A DNA stretch of 64,000 nucleotides, taken from the NCBI RefSeq assembly GCF_000507245.1, contig NC_023035.1, positions 2,399,570-2,463,569 on the forward strand. The letters run 5' to 3'. Made by a program: the position numbers and the translations under genes. How positions within the stretch are numbered: position 1 is the first letter of the stretch; every line of letters starts with the position of its first letter. The DNA is from Salinispira pacifica (GTDB lineage Bacteria > Spirochaetota > Spirochaetia > DSM-27196 > Salinispiraceae). This document shows positions 1 through 9,922 of the stretch, piece after piece. Under the pieces are notes generated by a model that ran no database searches, was not told where the DNA came from, and saw only the letters and a list, made by a program, of their open reading frames with translations.

Positions 1-1
1 T

Positions 2-688
2 GTAATACATGATCAGCTTGAGGATATTCCCGCTGAGGAAAATGCAGCGGAAATCCAGCGCATCCGCAGCATGAAACTCCATCTCAAGGAGGCCAGTTCG
101 CTGCTTACAGGGAATCTCCATACCGTTCAGCAGCTCATTGAGCATTTCAAGGATATTGCCGTGCCCCTGACAGGAAACCTGGAACAGGAAGTTGAATGCA
201 GGGATTTCTTTTTCTCGCTGAAAGAGTACACCGACACCATCCTGGGTGAGGGAGAATGGGAGCAAATCTGGAACATACCCGACGGAAAAATCAGAATCAA
301 TCCATCGCTTACTCTCTATATATTTGAACACCTGTTCAGCAATATCCGGGATCATGCCTACCCCGACAAAACGGGCGGAAAAGTAGAGGTGAATGTCGAT
401 TACGGCACGGTTTCCGATGAACAGCGGGGATCTGAAGGCCCGAACGGCATAGCTTACTCAATAACCGTCAGGGACTTCGGGAAGGGTATGACCGCAGACG
501 TGAAAGAAAGAATTTACGAGCCTTTTTTCAGCGCTGCATCTTCAGGAACATTCAACGGCATCGGTCTGACATCCGTGTATAACCGGGTTCACGACGGTCT
601 GGGAGGTGAGATCAGCTGCAGCTCCGCACCTGGTGAGGGAAGCTGCTTCACAATCCAGGTGCCGGTCCGGAATACTCACACAGAATGA
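2..688 (+). CDS. Sensor histidine kinase, C-terminal part (5' partial)
   Basis: This is the C-terminal part of a two-component sensor kinase. The reading frame is open to the left edge of the window, so the gene begins outside. A GHKL ATPase domain is visible: an N-box around EHLFSNIRDHAYP, a G1 box VRDFGKGM followed by YEPFFS, and a G2 region with GIGLTSVYNRV. It ends in a short FTIQVPV strand. The domain would bind ATP to phosphorylate a histidine located upstream, probably outside the window. What it senses cannot be read here. It is convergent with coaX, with 37 bp between them. Confidence 0.75.
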   Translation, partial: VIHDQLEDIPAEENAAEIQRIRSMKLHLKEASSLLTGNLHTVQQLIEHFKDIAVPLTGNLEQEVECRDFFFSLKEYTDTILGEGEWEQIWNIPDGKIRINPSLTLYIFEHLFSNIRDHAYPDKTGGKVEVNVDYGTVSDEQRGSEGPNGIAYSITVRDFGKGMTADVKERIYEPFFSAASSGTFNGIGLTSVYNRVHDGLGGEISCSSAPGEGSCFTIQVPVRNTHTE

Positions 689-725
689 ACATGCCGGCAA
701 GCCCAAGGCCGGGCCCTGAAACCAT

Positions 726-1526
726 TCAGGTATTGCGCTGATACACTTCCCTGATACCCTTCAAATGCAGCCAGGGTTCCCGATGATCAAAACAACTGCT
801 GATGTCATCGATCACATGATGAAGGCCTCCGGTGGCCACCACCCCGGTCTCTCCATCCATTTCCGATTTCACCCGCTCTACCATGGATTCCACCAGACCG
901 GTAAAGCCGAACACCACTCCGGACTGAATGGACTCTATGGTATTGGTACCGATAACTCTGGACGGTGCCTCCAGTTTCACATGGGGCAGCTGGGCGGTAT
1001 CTCCGGCCAAAGCCTTCAGTGCGCCGTTCAGCCCCGGGGCAATTGCAACACCCAGAATCCGGGCATCGTGGCTGACCATGGTAAATGTCAGGGCGGTCCC
1101 GAAGTCTACAATAATTGCACCCTTTTTGCCCTGTTTCAGTTCGATATTCGGTTTCAGATCATTTACCAGGCGGTACCCCGCCACGGCATTGGCCACCAGA
1201 TCGGCACCCAGTTCCCGTGAATTGTCAATGGAGATATCAAGACCGGTATCCACGCCTGAATGAACAAAGAAGGGATCCTTGCCCAAAAGCTGGTTGCTGA
1301 GACGGGTAAATGTATCCACAAGCTCGGGGACAACAGAAGCAACCGCCATCGCTTCAATTTTTTCCACAGGGATACCGTCCCGCTGAAGAAACGGGCGGAT
1401 AAGCATTTCATATTCGTCACTTGTACGGGCACCCACTGTACGAAGACGCCAGTGGCTCAGCCATTCCTGACCTGCCGAGATTCCAATCGCAATATTCGAG
1501 TTTCCTATATTCACACACAAAAGCAT
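726..1526 (-). CDS. coaX: Type III pantothenate kinase
   Basis: This 266-aa protein has the usual CoaX length. It phosphorylates pantothenate in the first step of coenzyme A synthesis. The N-terminus MLLCVNIGNSNIAIG carries the ASKHA-type phosphate-1 motif (normally D-x-GN-T/S; here it reads NIGNSN). Further motifs are ELGADLVANAVAG, the catalytic IIVDFGTALTFT, and GLNGALKALAG with TNTIESIQSG. Type III enzymes typically need a monovalent cation and are not feedback-inhibited by CoA; that is family knowledge. No strong ribosome-binding site is visible, but the start coincides with the conserved N-terminus. Confidence 0.93.
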   Translation of the reverse strand: MLLCVNIGNSNIAIGISAGQEWLSHWRLRTVGARTSDEYEMLIRPFLQRDGIPVEKIEAMAVASVVPELVDTFTRLSNQLLGKDPFFVHSGVDTGLDISIDNSRELGADLVANAVAGYRLVNDLKPNIELKQGKKGAIIVDFGTALTFTMVSHDARILGVAIAPGLNGALKALAGDTAQLPHVKLEAPSRVIGTNTIESIQSGVVFGFTGLVESMVERVKSEMDGETGVVATGGLHHVIDDISSCFDHREPWLHLKGIREVYQRNT

Positions 1527-1572
1527 GTGAGCAGAATACTACGCCAGCCTTCCATACGCAACTGAATATTGA

Positions 1573-2661
1573 TCACTCCGCCTGACCTGACAAATCCGGA
1601 CCGCCCAGGAGACTGATGCGGGTAAAAATATAGTCCAGACTGTCTTCTTTCATTTTGACCTTGTAAATCCCCGTGTCATCCAGTTCCTTCGGCTTCCGGG
1701 TTTGACTTTCCAGGTAGCGTTTGGTCCGCCCGGCATCGAACCAGTGGCGGAGCAAAATCTTTCCGCCTTTGATTTCGAGACAGGTCATTCCCCGTTTTCC
1801 CACAACAGTGCCCGAATTAAACATGCATGGTACAACCAGGTTTGCGTTATACAAACTGTTTCGCTCCTCGAAACCGTCGTCCTGTTCCAAGACAGCCTTC
1901 AGTTGGATACGCAGGTCTGATATTTTCTGTTCAACCTTTATTCTCTTTTCATCCGATGTTTTCGGATACTTGCGGCAGAGGCGCTCGATCTCAAACCGTA
2001 TGCTGTCGGATTTTGACATGGATTCAAAAAGCGGCCGGTGGGTGTGGCCGATAATGCTGAGCAGCTTCATTTCGGAGCTGAATTGGTATACCCGTTTTTC
2101 TGTTGTAAACCGTTTCCTGCTGGAATGGCTTACCGCATAGTTTTTAATATTCAACGGATTTGCCAGATATTTCAGGGCATAATGAATCAGAGGATTGTAT
2201 TCACGGTATCGCCGCATGGTCTGATGGCCGTGGAAAATAAACAGCTCGTTTCCCTTATACTCAAACCTCAGGGCTTCATACAGACGATACGGGTAATTTT
2301 TTGCGTCCACCAATTCAAGATCATGGTTGCCGATGATTTTATATAATCCCGGACCGTCTCTGAACGCATCCAGGAGCTGAAAAAACTCGTCCCAGTTTTC
2401 AAAGATTTCCTGCAGCGGGAATCTCAGAAGCTCTTCAATATCCCCGTTGAGAATCAACGTATAATTCTTCTCAAGATAACTGCGCAACACCTTCAAAAAC
2501 ATCCGGGAGTTCGGGGCAAAATCGTCATTCCGTTTGCCGTTGCCCATGTGCAGATCACTGAAAATCAGATATTTTCGCTCAGGATCCAGGGGCCAGACCG
2601 GCGTCTCGTGATACACCCGTTCCAGATAATCAAAACTTTCATGATGACGTTTCATTCCCAT
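1573..2661 (-). CDS. Calcineurin-like metallophosphoesterase
   Basis: The protein is predicted to be a cytosolic metal-dependent phosphoesterase. Motifs run in the usual order: FSDLHMGNG near residue 35, LNGDIEELL near 95, GNHDLEL near 128, FHGHQ and finally IGHTHRPLF. These supply the metal-binding Asp, Asn and His ligands. The sequence starts TTG-ATT-ATG-GGA-ATG, so the first residues are uncertain; I chose the ATG two codons after the TTG. No Shine-Dalgarno sequence is obvious. The substrate is unknown. UDP-diacylglucosamine hydrolase (LpxH)-like and general phosphodiesterase roles are both possible, but the 360-aa length exceeds LpxH. Confidence 0.8.
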   Translation of the reverse strand: MGMKRHHESFDYLERVYHETPVWPLDPERKYLIFSDLHMGNGKRNDDFAPNSRMFLKVLRSYLEKNYTLILNGDIEELLRFPLQEIFENWDEFFQLLDAFRDGPGLYKIIGNHDLELVDAKNYPYRLYEALRFEYKGNELFIFHGHQTMRRYREYNPLIHYALKYLANPLNIKNYAVSHSSRKRFTTEKRVYQFSSEMKLLSIIGHTHRPLFESMSKSDSIRFEIERLCRKYPKTSDEKRIKVEQKISDLRIQLKAVLEQDDGFEERNSLYNANLVVPCMFNSGTVVGKRGMTCLEIKGGKILLRHWFDAGRTKRYLESQTRKPKELDDTGIYKVKMKEDSLDYIFTRISLLGGPDLSGQAE

Positions 2662-2849
2662 AATCAAATCAGCCGAATTTTAAAGTATGATGAGTCGGCT
2701 CCCCCTTTCTTCAATGTACCCATGGATTGGAGGATTTTACAACAACGAATGTGAGAACTCATCAAATCCTCTATAAATAGTATATACTGTCTGCTATGGT
2801 TTGCAGCATGGTTTATGCTATACTTATCGTGAGCACGCAGAGGTAATAC

Positions 2850-4694
2850 ATGTCGCTAGTACAACCGGGTTTTGTAACATATGATGAAAAAGAGCGGGAA
2901 GCATTTTTATCTCAGGTGGGGAATTTCACCCCGGTGGAGCGTTCCATCTTCCACAAATTATGCAGGGTGTGGGAACCCCTCATCTCTTTCAGCCGCTTCA
3001 GCTCCATAATCAACCGGGATACCGCCAACGCAAATGCAGAACTCATGCGGCTTATGGCCAAACTGAGCAAAAGCCGTATGGGGATTATCTCAACGGCAAT
3101 CCATCAGGGGGAACGGGAATCCCAGGGGATCATTGTCTGTGAACCGGGAGAACAGATATTTTACTCCTATCTCCTGGATGAAGAACTTCTGGACGTTTTT
3201 GAAAATGTACTTCTGCCCATGCCTACCAAATCGGTGCTGGAAGAAAAAAATATCATTATTCCCAATGAATATGTGACTCCCTCGGATTTTAAAACCATTG
3301 CTGGCATCTATGTGAATAAGCAGCTTCAGGGAACCGAGATTTTTTCCCTGGAACTGGGTAATGAGCAGAATGATCAGCTGATTTTCACTAGAAACGCCAT
3401 CAAGCGTCTGTTGACAATTCATATTGCCAAGATGCGCGGGTATTTTCAGAGCAGCAATTTTCTGGCGCTAATGGGATCGGTAATGGAAATGAGCCTTACT
3501 GAACTTCGAAGCAAAGTATCCGCCAGAAACCCTGAATTCTGGAAAACCCTGGGAAGCGGAATATTGGAGCACCAGGCCGATCTTCGGGCTCAGCGTAAAG
3601 TCAAACTTCCTGATGACCTTTTTCCCGTGAGCAAATTTCTCATGGAATTTCTCCAGGCCCAGATCGAAGTGGCGAAGGAGCGAAAAAAACAGGCGGAAGA
3701 AAGAAAACAGGATATGAAAACCCTGGAGGAGATCATATCCAAATCGGACAGTCTGATGGTTGCAGAAGAGCTTTTTGAAAGTCATCTGGATGCAATGCGG
3801 GAAAAATACGCCGATCAGTTCACTTCTTTCCGCCGGGAATTCGAGGAAGCATATCTGCAACCCGAAAGTCATAAGAACCTGCCCACAATCCTCAAAATCG
3901 AGGGTCATTACGTCCATGAAAATAATATCAAGCCGCTGTTTCTCCAGAGAGTTGAAAAGCTTGGCAAGGAGCTCTACCGGATATATCTGCCTCTGATGTC
4001 CAAGTATATCCGGAGCAACCGTTCTGATCTTGCATCGATTTTCAATTCAACCGGAACCTTTGAACATGATATTCAGGAACGGGTACGGCAAATGGACTCC
4101 CTGCTGGCATCTTTGCTGACAAAGCCCTCAACCGTAGCTGAAGCCTTCATTCAAAACAGCAGACTGGTAAAAGAGCTGAAGGATGTTGAAGAGATGAAAT
4201 CCGTCCTGGTGGGATTTTTCTATCCGGAGCGGATTCAGTTCAAAGAACTTCAGATAATCTTCAATCTGGGAATCAAGGATATCTACATGCATGCCTTTCT
4301 GAATTTCGGTATTCTCAGGCAGCTGATTCTCAGGATCACCGGGCGGCATGAAAGCTTCCAGAAAAAGTTCGGTGATCAGATGCAATCCATATACCGACGG
4401 ATGGTGAATGAGGCCGCCCTTCCAGAACACTACAGTCCCCAGCGGAAAAGAGCACGGGAAGATCGTGCGTTCAGGGCCGGGGCGGACGGATCCCGGGGGC
4501 CCCGATCCTCCTCCCAGCGAAAGCTCTCAACCGGCCGCCAGGGGGGCTCTGCCTCCGGAAGCAGCAGCCGCAGTAAAGCCAAGGTAAGCGGCAAGGTAAG
4601 CGGCAAGCCCGAAATTATTCAGAAAAAGCGCCTCTATTCCCGGCAGGAGCAGGACAGCGCCTGGTCGGAGTTTTCCAAAAGCATAAAAAAATGA
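2850..4694 (+). CDS. Uncharacterised 614-aa spirochaete-type protein
   Basis: I do not recognise a catalytic domain. The protein is largely helical with a charged, probably coiled-coil stretch at about residues 275-300 (KERKKQAEERKQ), no signal peptide and no membrane span. The C-terminal 100 residues change to a basic, Ser/Gly-rich low-complexity tail with a small KVSGKVSGK repeat, suggesting nucleic-acid or partner binding. A start with the spacing GAGGTAATACATG has a usable ribosome site. It is separated by only 13 bp from the downstream oxidoreductase and is probably cotranscribed with it. Its likeness to proteins of other spirochaetes is recalled, not tested. Confidence 0.7.
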   Translation: MSLVQPGFVTYDEKEREAFLSQVGNFTPVERSIFHKLCRVWEPLISFSRFSSIINRDTANANAELMRLMAKLSKSRMGIISTAIHQGERESQGIIVCEPGEQIFYSYLLDEELLDVFENVLLPMPTKSVLEEKNIIIPNEYVTPSDFKTIAGIYVNKQLQGTEIFSLELGNEQNDQLIFTRNAIKRLLTIHIAKMRGYFQSSNFLALMGSVMEMSLTELRSKVSARNPEFWKTLGSGILEHQADLRAQRKVKLPDDLFPVSKFLMEFLQAQIEVAKERKKQAEERKQDMKTLEEIISKSDSLMVAEELFESHLDAMREKYADQFTSFRREFEEAYLQPESHKNLPTILKIEGHYVHENNIKPLFLQRVEKLGKELYRIYLPLMSKYIRSNRSDLASIFNSTGTFEHDIQERVRQMDSLLASLLTKPSTVAEAFIQNSRLVKELKDVEEMKSVLVGFFYPERIQFKELQIIFNLGIKDIYMHAFLNFGILRQLILRITGRHESFQKKFGDQMQSIYRRMVNEAALPEHYSPQRKRAREDRAFRAGADGSRGPRSSSQRKLSTGRQGGSASGSSSRSKAKVSGKVSGKPEIIQKKRLYSRQEQDSAWSEFSKSIKK

Positions 4695-4707
4695 TATATT
4701 CGCCGCA

Positions 4708-5889
4708 ATGATACTGATAATCGGCGGAGGCATCCAGGGATGCTTTTTCGCCATAGCTTTGCAGCATGAACTCGGCTATTCGCCGGATGATATTCGCATA
4801 TTTGACCCCAACCCGGGATTGCTGGACGCCTGGCTTTCCCGCACCGCCGCCTGCGGAATGAACTTCCTGCGCTCAAACAGTTCCCACAGTATCCATGTGG
4901 ACTTTCACTCGCTGAGAACCTACGCCCGGCACGAAGGCATTGATTTGTGGAATGGCGAAGAATTTGCCATGCCCTATCACCGGCCCTCACTTGAATTGTT
5001 CAACCGCCACGCCGGGGCCATGATCAGGAAGTATCAGCTGGAGAACTGTCATATTCAGGAACGGGTAACTTCCATCGACCCTTCAGGGGGAGTGCACACA
5101 GACACAGGATCTTACCGGGGAACGGTAATCTACGCCGGGGGTTTTGATCACGGCGGACTGCGCTATCCCCGGAATATTTCCCGGATAGATGACAGGAATC
5201 ATCATGTGTTCGATCCCAGGCACATGGAGAACCCCGCTGAGATCCCCGGGCATACCCGGATCATCGGCGGTGGAATCTCGGCCCTTCAGCTTGCAATCTC
5301 CCTTGCCCGGCGGAACGCACACCCCGTACTGATTACCCGCCGTCCCCTTGAGGTTTTCCGCTTCGATTTTGACCCCTGCTATATCGGCCCCAAATGTCTG
5401 CCGGGGCTGGACAAAGTTGAAACCGAGCCCGGCGGAGAAGAACAGAGGATCAATGAGATAATTCAGGGGAGATTTTCCGGCACCATACCTTCGGAGATCT
5501 TTCAACGCTACAGAGAAGCATTAACCCGGGGCAGTTTGAGACACGAAATCATTCCGGATTTCCCGGCGGGTCAGCTGGAAGAGCCAGCCGGCGGCGGCCA
5601 CAGAATTTTCTGCACCGGTTTTCATACTGCGGATACCCGCCATCCTCTTCTGGAGGAGCTGCAGCAGAAGGGTCTTAGCCACAGTGATCAATCCGGTTCT
5701 CAGGACAGAGTGCAGCGGCGGACAATTCACGGCTACCCGGTGGTGGGCAGGGACCTTCGATGGGGAACAGGGCTCTTTCTCAGCGGAAGTGCGGCGATGT
5801 ACCGGCTCGGACCTTCGGCACCCAACATTATCGGAGCGCATCTCGCCTGGAGAATTATAAGGAAGCACATACCACCCCGGACAGACTGA
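4708..5889 (+). CDS. FAD-dependent oxidoreductase / monooxygenase-like protein
   Basis: The extreme N-terminus ILIIGGGIQG is a GxGxxG dinucleotide fold for FAD. A second Rossmann-type motif, RIIGGGISALQLAISLARR near residue 185, would bind NAD(P)H, and GLFLSGSAAMYRLGPSAPN near the C-terminus resembles the closing FAD segment. This two-dinucleotide layout is that of flavin monooxygenases and lysine/ornithine N-hydroxylase-like proteins. The substrate cannot be deduced. The gene follows the 614-aa protein by 13 bp and converges with the cyclase gene. Confidence 0.75.
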   Translation: MILIIGGGIQGCFFAIALQHELGYSPDDIRIFDPNPGLLDAWLSRTAACGMNFLRSNSSHSIHVDFHSLRTYARHEGIDLWNGEEFAMPYHRPSLELFNRHAGAMIRKYQLENCHIQERVTSIDPSGGVHTDTGSYRGTVIYAGGFDHGGLRYPRNISRIDDRNHHVFDPRHMENPAEIPGHTRIIGGGISALQLAISLARRNAHPVLITRRPLEVFRFDFDPCYIGPKCLPGLDKVETEPGGEEQRINEIIQGRFSGTIPSEIFQRYREALTRGSLRHEIIPDFPAGQLEEPAGGGHRIFCTGFHTADTRHPLLEELQQKGLSHSDQSGSQDRVQRRTIHGYPVVGRDLRWGTGLFLSGSAAMYRLGPSAPNIIGAHLAWRIIRKHIPPRTD

Positions 5890-5905
5890 ACCCGGCAGGT
5901 TGTGC

Positions 5906-7498
5906 CTATAGCTCTTCGCTCAATTCTTCCGGTTCTTCTGCTTCGCCCGCTTCTTCCAGCTCACCGATTTCCTGAAGCTCCTGTATGTCCCGGGCTTCTT
6001 CAACGGCATCCAGATCCTCAATCTCCAGGGCGGCGTCGAGCTGTTCCAGCTCCTGTTCCTCCAGCTCCTCAACCTGACTCATCTGATATTCGAGAATGCT
6101 GTTCTTCAGGGATGAAAAAACCAATGGAAACACCACGTTGTAAAAATAGGCCCGCTGAACCATGTGAAATTCACGTTTTTTGTAGTTCTCTATAATGACG
6201 CTGCGCTCTTCCTTCATGGTTTCCCCGTAACTGCGGAACGGTTCCTCACTGCGCTCGTATTCGGGATTCTGTTTCACAATGTCCTGATAGGTTCCCATCT
6301 TATCCAGCAGTATGTAGAGGCTGAAATGTACGCTTAGCTCATTTTCAAATTCCCGGGGGCTCTGCTGGCCGTTTTTTTCCATGAGTTCCCGGTATTTTTT
6401 AGGGAAAATAAACTGGAGGAGGTCGGTTTTGCGTATCTTCACCCCCTTGAGCTTCAGCCGGTTTTCAATGGCATTGATCACATATCGGTTACCCCGATAG
6501 TACTGTATCAGCTCAAGAATTCTCTCGGCCCCGGGCTCGCTCATCAGCAGAAGAGATTCCACCTGATCGGCAATGCTGGTGGGAAGATTGGGATTCACCT
6601 GTACGCTGTAGCTTCTGAATTGGGCGTTTTTCTTCTCCTTGATATTCACGTTGGAAAATAGAAACACTTCATCGTCACGGATATCCCGGTAGGCTGAATT
6701 CAGAAGCTGAGCCTCTTTGCGGATACGGTTGCAGTAGGAGTCCACGTAGCCGTAGGTGTCCAGGATTTTGTAAAAATCTTCGGATATTCTCACCCCGCCG
6801 ACCGGTGCAGTGGTCTCCATCCTTTTGGCAAGAATCACCGGCAGGCCGATGACATCCCACTGCTTGGCCCCGTCGGGTCCGAAGTTCCCCACGGTCACTT
6901 CTCCGATAGACGCCCCGATTCGGATGCGAATCTGGAAAAATGCGTTAAAGCTGTCGGAAAGTTCGCCCTTGGCACGGAGAGCTTCGATAATTGCAAATGC
7001 ATCTTTCAACGCCTGCCTGGCCTTATCGGTGGCGCCAGCATCCAGGAATTTATCGTTGGCCTGGTTAAAAAGGGAACAGACCCGCTGCATCTCTATGCAG
7101 GAATAGAACAGTTCCTTGGCAATCAGTTTGATTTGCTTCTCAAGCTCAAGACCCTTCATCTTCGGGTCCAGGCTTCCCCCGAAATGGAACATCATGCTGT
7201 CACCTTCTATTTTATTCAGATACCCTCCCCTGCGCAGGAGGACGCTCTGGAAGGCGGTGTACAGTCCGTTCAGAAGCATCTGGTTTTCTTTGGGGGTGAG
7301 AAACTTCGAGAGGTAGGTATAATCCGCAATATCAATAAAACCGATACCGATATGGGTCTCTTCGGTGACCTCCGGGATCTTTCCCCGCTGAAGAATGGCA
7401 TCGATCAGCTGTGCGGGAAGATAATATTCCTCGATCTCTTTTCTCAGTTCAAAATCTGCAGTATCAGTATTCTTGCGTTCCTGTTCCATTGGCTCCAT
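5906..7498 (-). CDS. Adenylate/guanylate cyclase catalytic-domain protein
   Basis: This is a class III nucleotide cyclase domain in the N-terminal half. IGIGFIDIADYTYLSKFL carries the first metal-binding Asp. LNKIEGDSMMFHFGG carries the second-metal GD segment, and GEVTVGNFGPDGAKQWDVIG near residue 210 is the conserved transition-state region. No membrane span or signal peptide is present, so the protein is predicted cytosolic. The last 60 residues are extremely acidic (runs of EELEEQELEQL and EEAGEAEEPEE), possibly a partner-binding tail. Whether the product is cAMP or cGMP cannot be fixed by eye. Confidence 0.85.
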   Translation of the reverse strand: MEPMEQERKNTDTADFELRKEIEEYYLPAQLIDAILQRGKIPEVTEETHIGIGFIDIADYTYLSKFLTPKENQMLLNGLYTAFQSVLLRRGGYLNKIEGDSMMFHFGGSLDPKMKGLELEKQIKLIAKELFYSCIEMQRVCSLFNQANDKFLDAGATDKARQALKDAFAIIEALRAKGELSDSFNAFFQIRIRIGASIGEVTVGNFGPDGAKQWDVIGLPVILAKRMETTAPVGGVRISEDFYKILDTYGYVDSYCNRIRKEAQLLNSAYRDIRDDEVFLFSNVNIKEKKNAQFRSYSVQVNPNLPTSIADQVESLLLMSEPGAERILELIQYYRGNRYVINAIENRLKLKGVKIRKTDLLQFIFPKKYRELMEKNGQQSPREFENELSVHFSLYILLDKMGTYQDIVKQNPEYERSEEPFRSYGETMKEERSVIIENYKKREFHMVQRAYFYNVVFPLVFSSLKNSILEYQMSQVEELEEQELEQLDAALEIEDLDAVEEARDIQELQEIGELEEAGEAEEPEELSEEL

Positions 7499-7622
7499 AA
7501 TAAAATATTATCGGACTGGGTGCTACCAGAAATTATTCCCCAGAGGGTTCTAAATTGATATTTCCCTGATATTTCCTGATTTCACAGAAAAATCCGATAC
7601 CTGCTGCCCCAAGGAAGAGATA

Positions 7623-8219
7623 ATGGCTGATTTGGAAAGAACATTTTTTGCACTGGTACCCCGTAAAGCCAGCCTGGATAAACTGGCCCGGCTTCAAAGC
7701 GCTTTGGCTGAGGCTGACACAGAAGGAGTTCTGCGCCTGGTGAAACGGGAAAACCTCCATCTTACTCTGCTTTTTCTGGGGAACATGGATACAAAACGGC
7801 AAACCACCGCAGCCAGGATCCTTAGCCGGCAGAGTGCGCCCCTCAGCCACCCTGCAGTCCCGTCGGCAATCATTCCTTTTCCGCCGGGAAACAGAGGCAG
7901 ACAGTCCCCCCGGAGTCTGAGCCTGATGCTGGGGGGCGATTCACCGGAAATCAAGATCCTTCATGACAGCCTGGAAGATGCGTGCAAAAGTGCGGGGTTT
8001 CAGCTGGAACAGCGCAAATTCCGGCCCCACATAACTCTCGCATACATGCGGAAGACGGCACAAGCCGCCCACAAAAAAGAGTTTATCCGCAGAATCGTTG
8101 AAACAGAGCCCCGGCTGCTGGGAGAACTGGGAGCCGTCGGCTGGGAACCGCCGGTTCTTTACGGAAGCAAACCCGCCAAAGGCGGCAGCATTTACCGATC
8201 CATCTCCATCAGCTCCTGA
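7623..8219 (+). CDS. thpR: RNA 2',3'-cyclic phosphodiesterase (2H family)
   Basis: The protein belongs to the 2H phosphoesterase superfamily, which opens cyclic phosphates on RNA ends. Both catalytic H-x-T motifs are present: HLTLLFLG near residue 42 and HITLAYM near residue 138. The 198-aa length is normal for ThpR. A good AGAGATAATG context supports the start. The 3' end overlaps the convergent ParA-like gene by 28 bp, so both share their terminal sequence. Confidence 0.88.
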   Translation: MADLERTFFALVPRKASLDKLARLQSALAEADTEGVLRLVKRENLHLTLLFLGNMDTKRQTTAARILSRQSAPLSHPAVPSAIIPFPPGNRGRQSPRSLSLMLGGDSPEIKILHDSLEDACKSAGFQLEQRKFRPHITLAYMRKTAQAAHKKEFIRRIVETEPRLLGELGAVGWEPPVLYGSKPAKGGSIYRSISISS

Positions 8220-9877
8220 AGAGTGGACCACCCCTTGCGGATCTCGGCGGCAGCCTTGTTGAAGCGGAGCCCCACATGCACACCCAGTCCCGCATTCAGA
8301 AGATCATGCATGAGTCCGGAAAGCATATTGAGGTACACATCTCTGCGGACTCGGCCTTCAGCATCACGGAGAATGATCTCCTGAAGTCCGTGCTTCTGGG
8401 CCAGGCGGGAGAGCTGCTTTTCCACCAGAGGAAACATGTTTTTTATGAGACGAAAATAGTTCTCATGATAGCGATCATCTTTCTTCAGCAGCAGCATGAT
8501 CTGACGTTGTCTGTCTCTGACAATCCGGCCGTTCTGCTTCTTTTTCGGCACAAATTTGTCTATGAGGGACTTGACCCTCTCATGATCCAGAAGTTTGAGA
8601 ACTCCAAGATGGAAAAAGCACAACCCCAGGCTTTTACGCAGCATAGGAATATCAATATCACCGAAACGCCTGCGAATGTTCGGATCCTGATGTCGCTGGA
8701 GCAGGCGGTTCATCAGAGCGAAACTCTTTAAAAGTCTGCTTTGAAGGGAGGTGAACCCTCTCTTCATCTGCTGAAATATACCCGAAGCGGCGGAAAATCC
8801 CTGATTTCGCTGATACAGCTCCAGGATTTCATCGATGATAATCAGACTGTCACGGACTGAGCATCGTAACGGATTGGAAATCTGCGCTTTCAGATACCGA
8901 TCAGCCTCCTGCTTCACCCCGTCGGGGAATACCCGGTCCACGGACATGGAAAACAGAGAAGCACAGTACTCAAATGCCTGATCCTCCTGAGGATCATCAT
9001 ATTCCTTCAGCAGATAGTAGCGGAGCATCCGGCGGTGAATCAGCGGCAGCCGGGGATTTTCGTACACGGGGATCACCAGTTCATGGATCAGAATTAAGGC
9101 TTCCCGGATTTTGTAGAGCATATCCAGACGAAAATCATTTCCGGCTTTCAGAAGATTCAGGGCGGGATCCGGGGGAACAAACGCCACATGACGAATCTGC
9201 TTCTCAATTCCACCGTCCAGTTGGAGATCCTCCGGTGCATAGCGGTTGTAATTCCCCAGAAGATCCCGGGGATTGAACGACGGATCTGCTCCTGCTTCGA
9301 ATTTATTATTCCAGATATCGAACTGGAGCTTCGGGTTAACTTCAAGGGCCGCTTTGATATATCCGCCGGCGGACACATGGCTGGTAGGCTCCGCGTTGGT
9401 TACCACCAACAGTCTGGCAAGATGGGGGAGAAGCACCAGATTCTCCTCCTGAACAATCCCTGCGGGCAGGTCCAGAATGATGCAGTCATAGCCGTCTTCC
9501 AGTTCCCCGCTGAAGCGTTGAAAAAGGATGCCGGGCAGAGAAGCACGGGATGATGAGGAGCTACCCTGCTGAATTGCCCCGGAATGGGGAAAGAGCAGAT
9601 CCAGCCCCGGGAAAATGTTCAGGGAAAAATCCTTCAGAGATCCCTGGGAGGGATCAGAACTCACCCCGGACAGCCGGGACTGCTCAATATCCAGAATGGT
9701 GCCCAGGTTGGACAAAGGATCCAGATCAATCAGTCCGGTGCGAAGTCCCCCTCTGGCGGCCAGCAGTGCAATATTCAATGCGGTGGTGGACTTCCCCACA
9801 CCGCCTTTTCCCGATCCTACGGCGATCAGCTTCTGTTCAAGTGTTCCGGTACCCAGTTTGCTCATGGATATAAGCAT
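8192..9877 (-). CDS. ParA/MinD-like P-loop ATPase with long C-terminal extension
   Basis: A deviant Walker A motif, AVGSGKGGVGKSTTALNIA, lies at the N-terminus. It is followed by GLIDLDPLSNLG (switch I) and CIILDLPAG (Walker B). This is typical of ParA/MinD/FlhG ATPases that position cargo or plasmids. The protein is 561 aa, twice the usual size; the C-terminal half is a helical region of unknown function. It is a lone gene, with no parB or min genes next to it. Cargo positioning is an inference from the fold only. Confidence 0.8.
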   Translation of the reverse strand: MLISMSKLGTGTLEQKLIAVGSGKGGVGKSTTALNIALLAARGGLRTGLIDLDPLSNLGTILDIEQSRLSGVSSDPSQGSLKDFSLNIFPGLDLLFPHSGAIQQGSSSSSRASLPGILFQRFSGELEDGYDCIILDLPAGIVQEENLVLLPHLARLLVVTNAEPTSHVSAGGYIKAALEVNPKLQFDIWNNKFEAGADPSFNPRDLLGNYNRYAPEDLQLDGGIEKQIRHVAFVPPDPALNLLKAGNDFRLDMLYKIREALILIHELVIPVYENPRLPLIHRRMLRYYLLKEYDDPQEDQAFEYCASLFSMSVDRVFPDGVKQEADRYLKAQISNPLRCSVRDSLIIIDEILELYQRNQGFSAASGIFQQMKRGFTSLQSRLLKSFALMNRLLQRHQDPNIRRRFGDIDIPMLRKSLGLCFFHLGVLKLLDHERVKSLIDKFVPKKKQNGRIVRDRQRQIMLLLKKDDRYHENYFRLIKNMFPLVEKQLSRLAQKHGLQEIILRDAEGRVRRDVYLNMLSGLMHDLLNAGLGVHVGLRFNKAAAEIRKGWSTLQELMEMDR

Positions 9878-9922
9878 AGCCCCATATTGCAGGGGCTATC
9901 AAGCACTGAAACCGGGAAATCA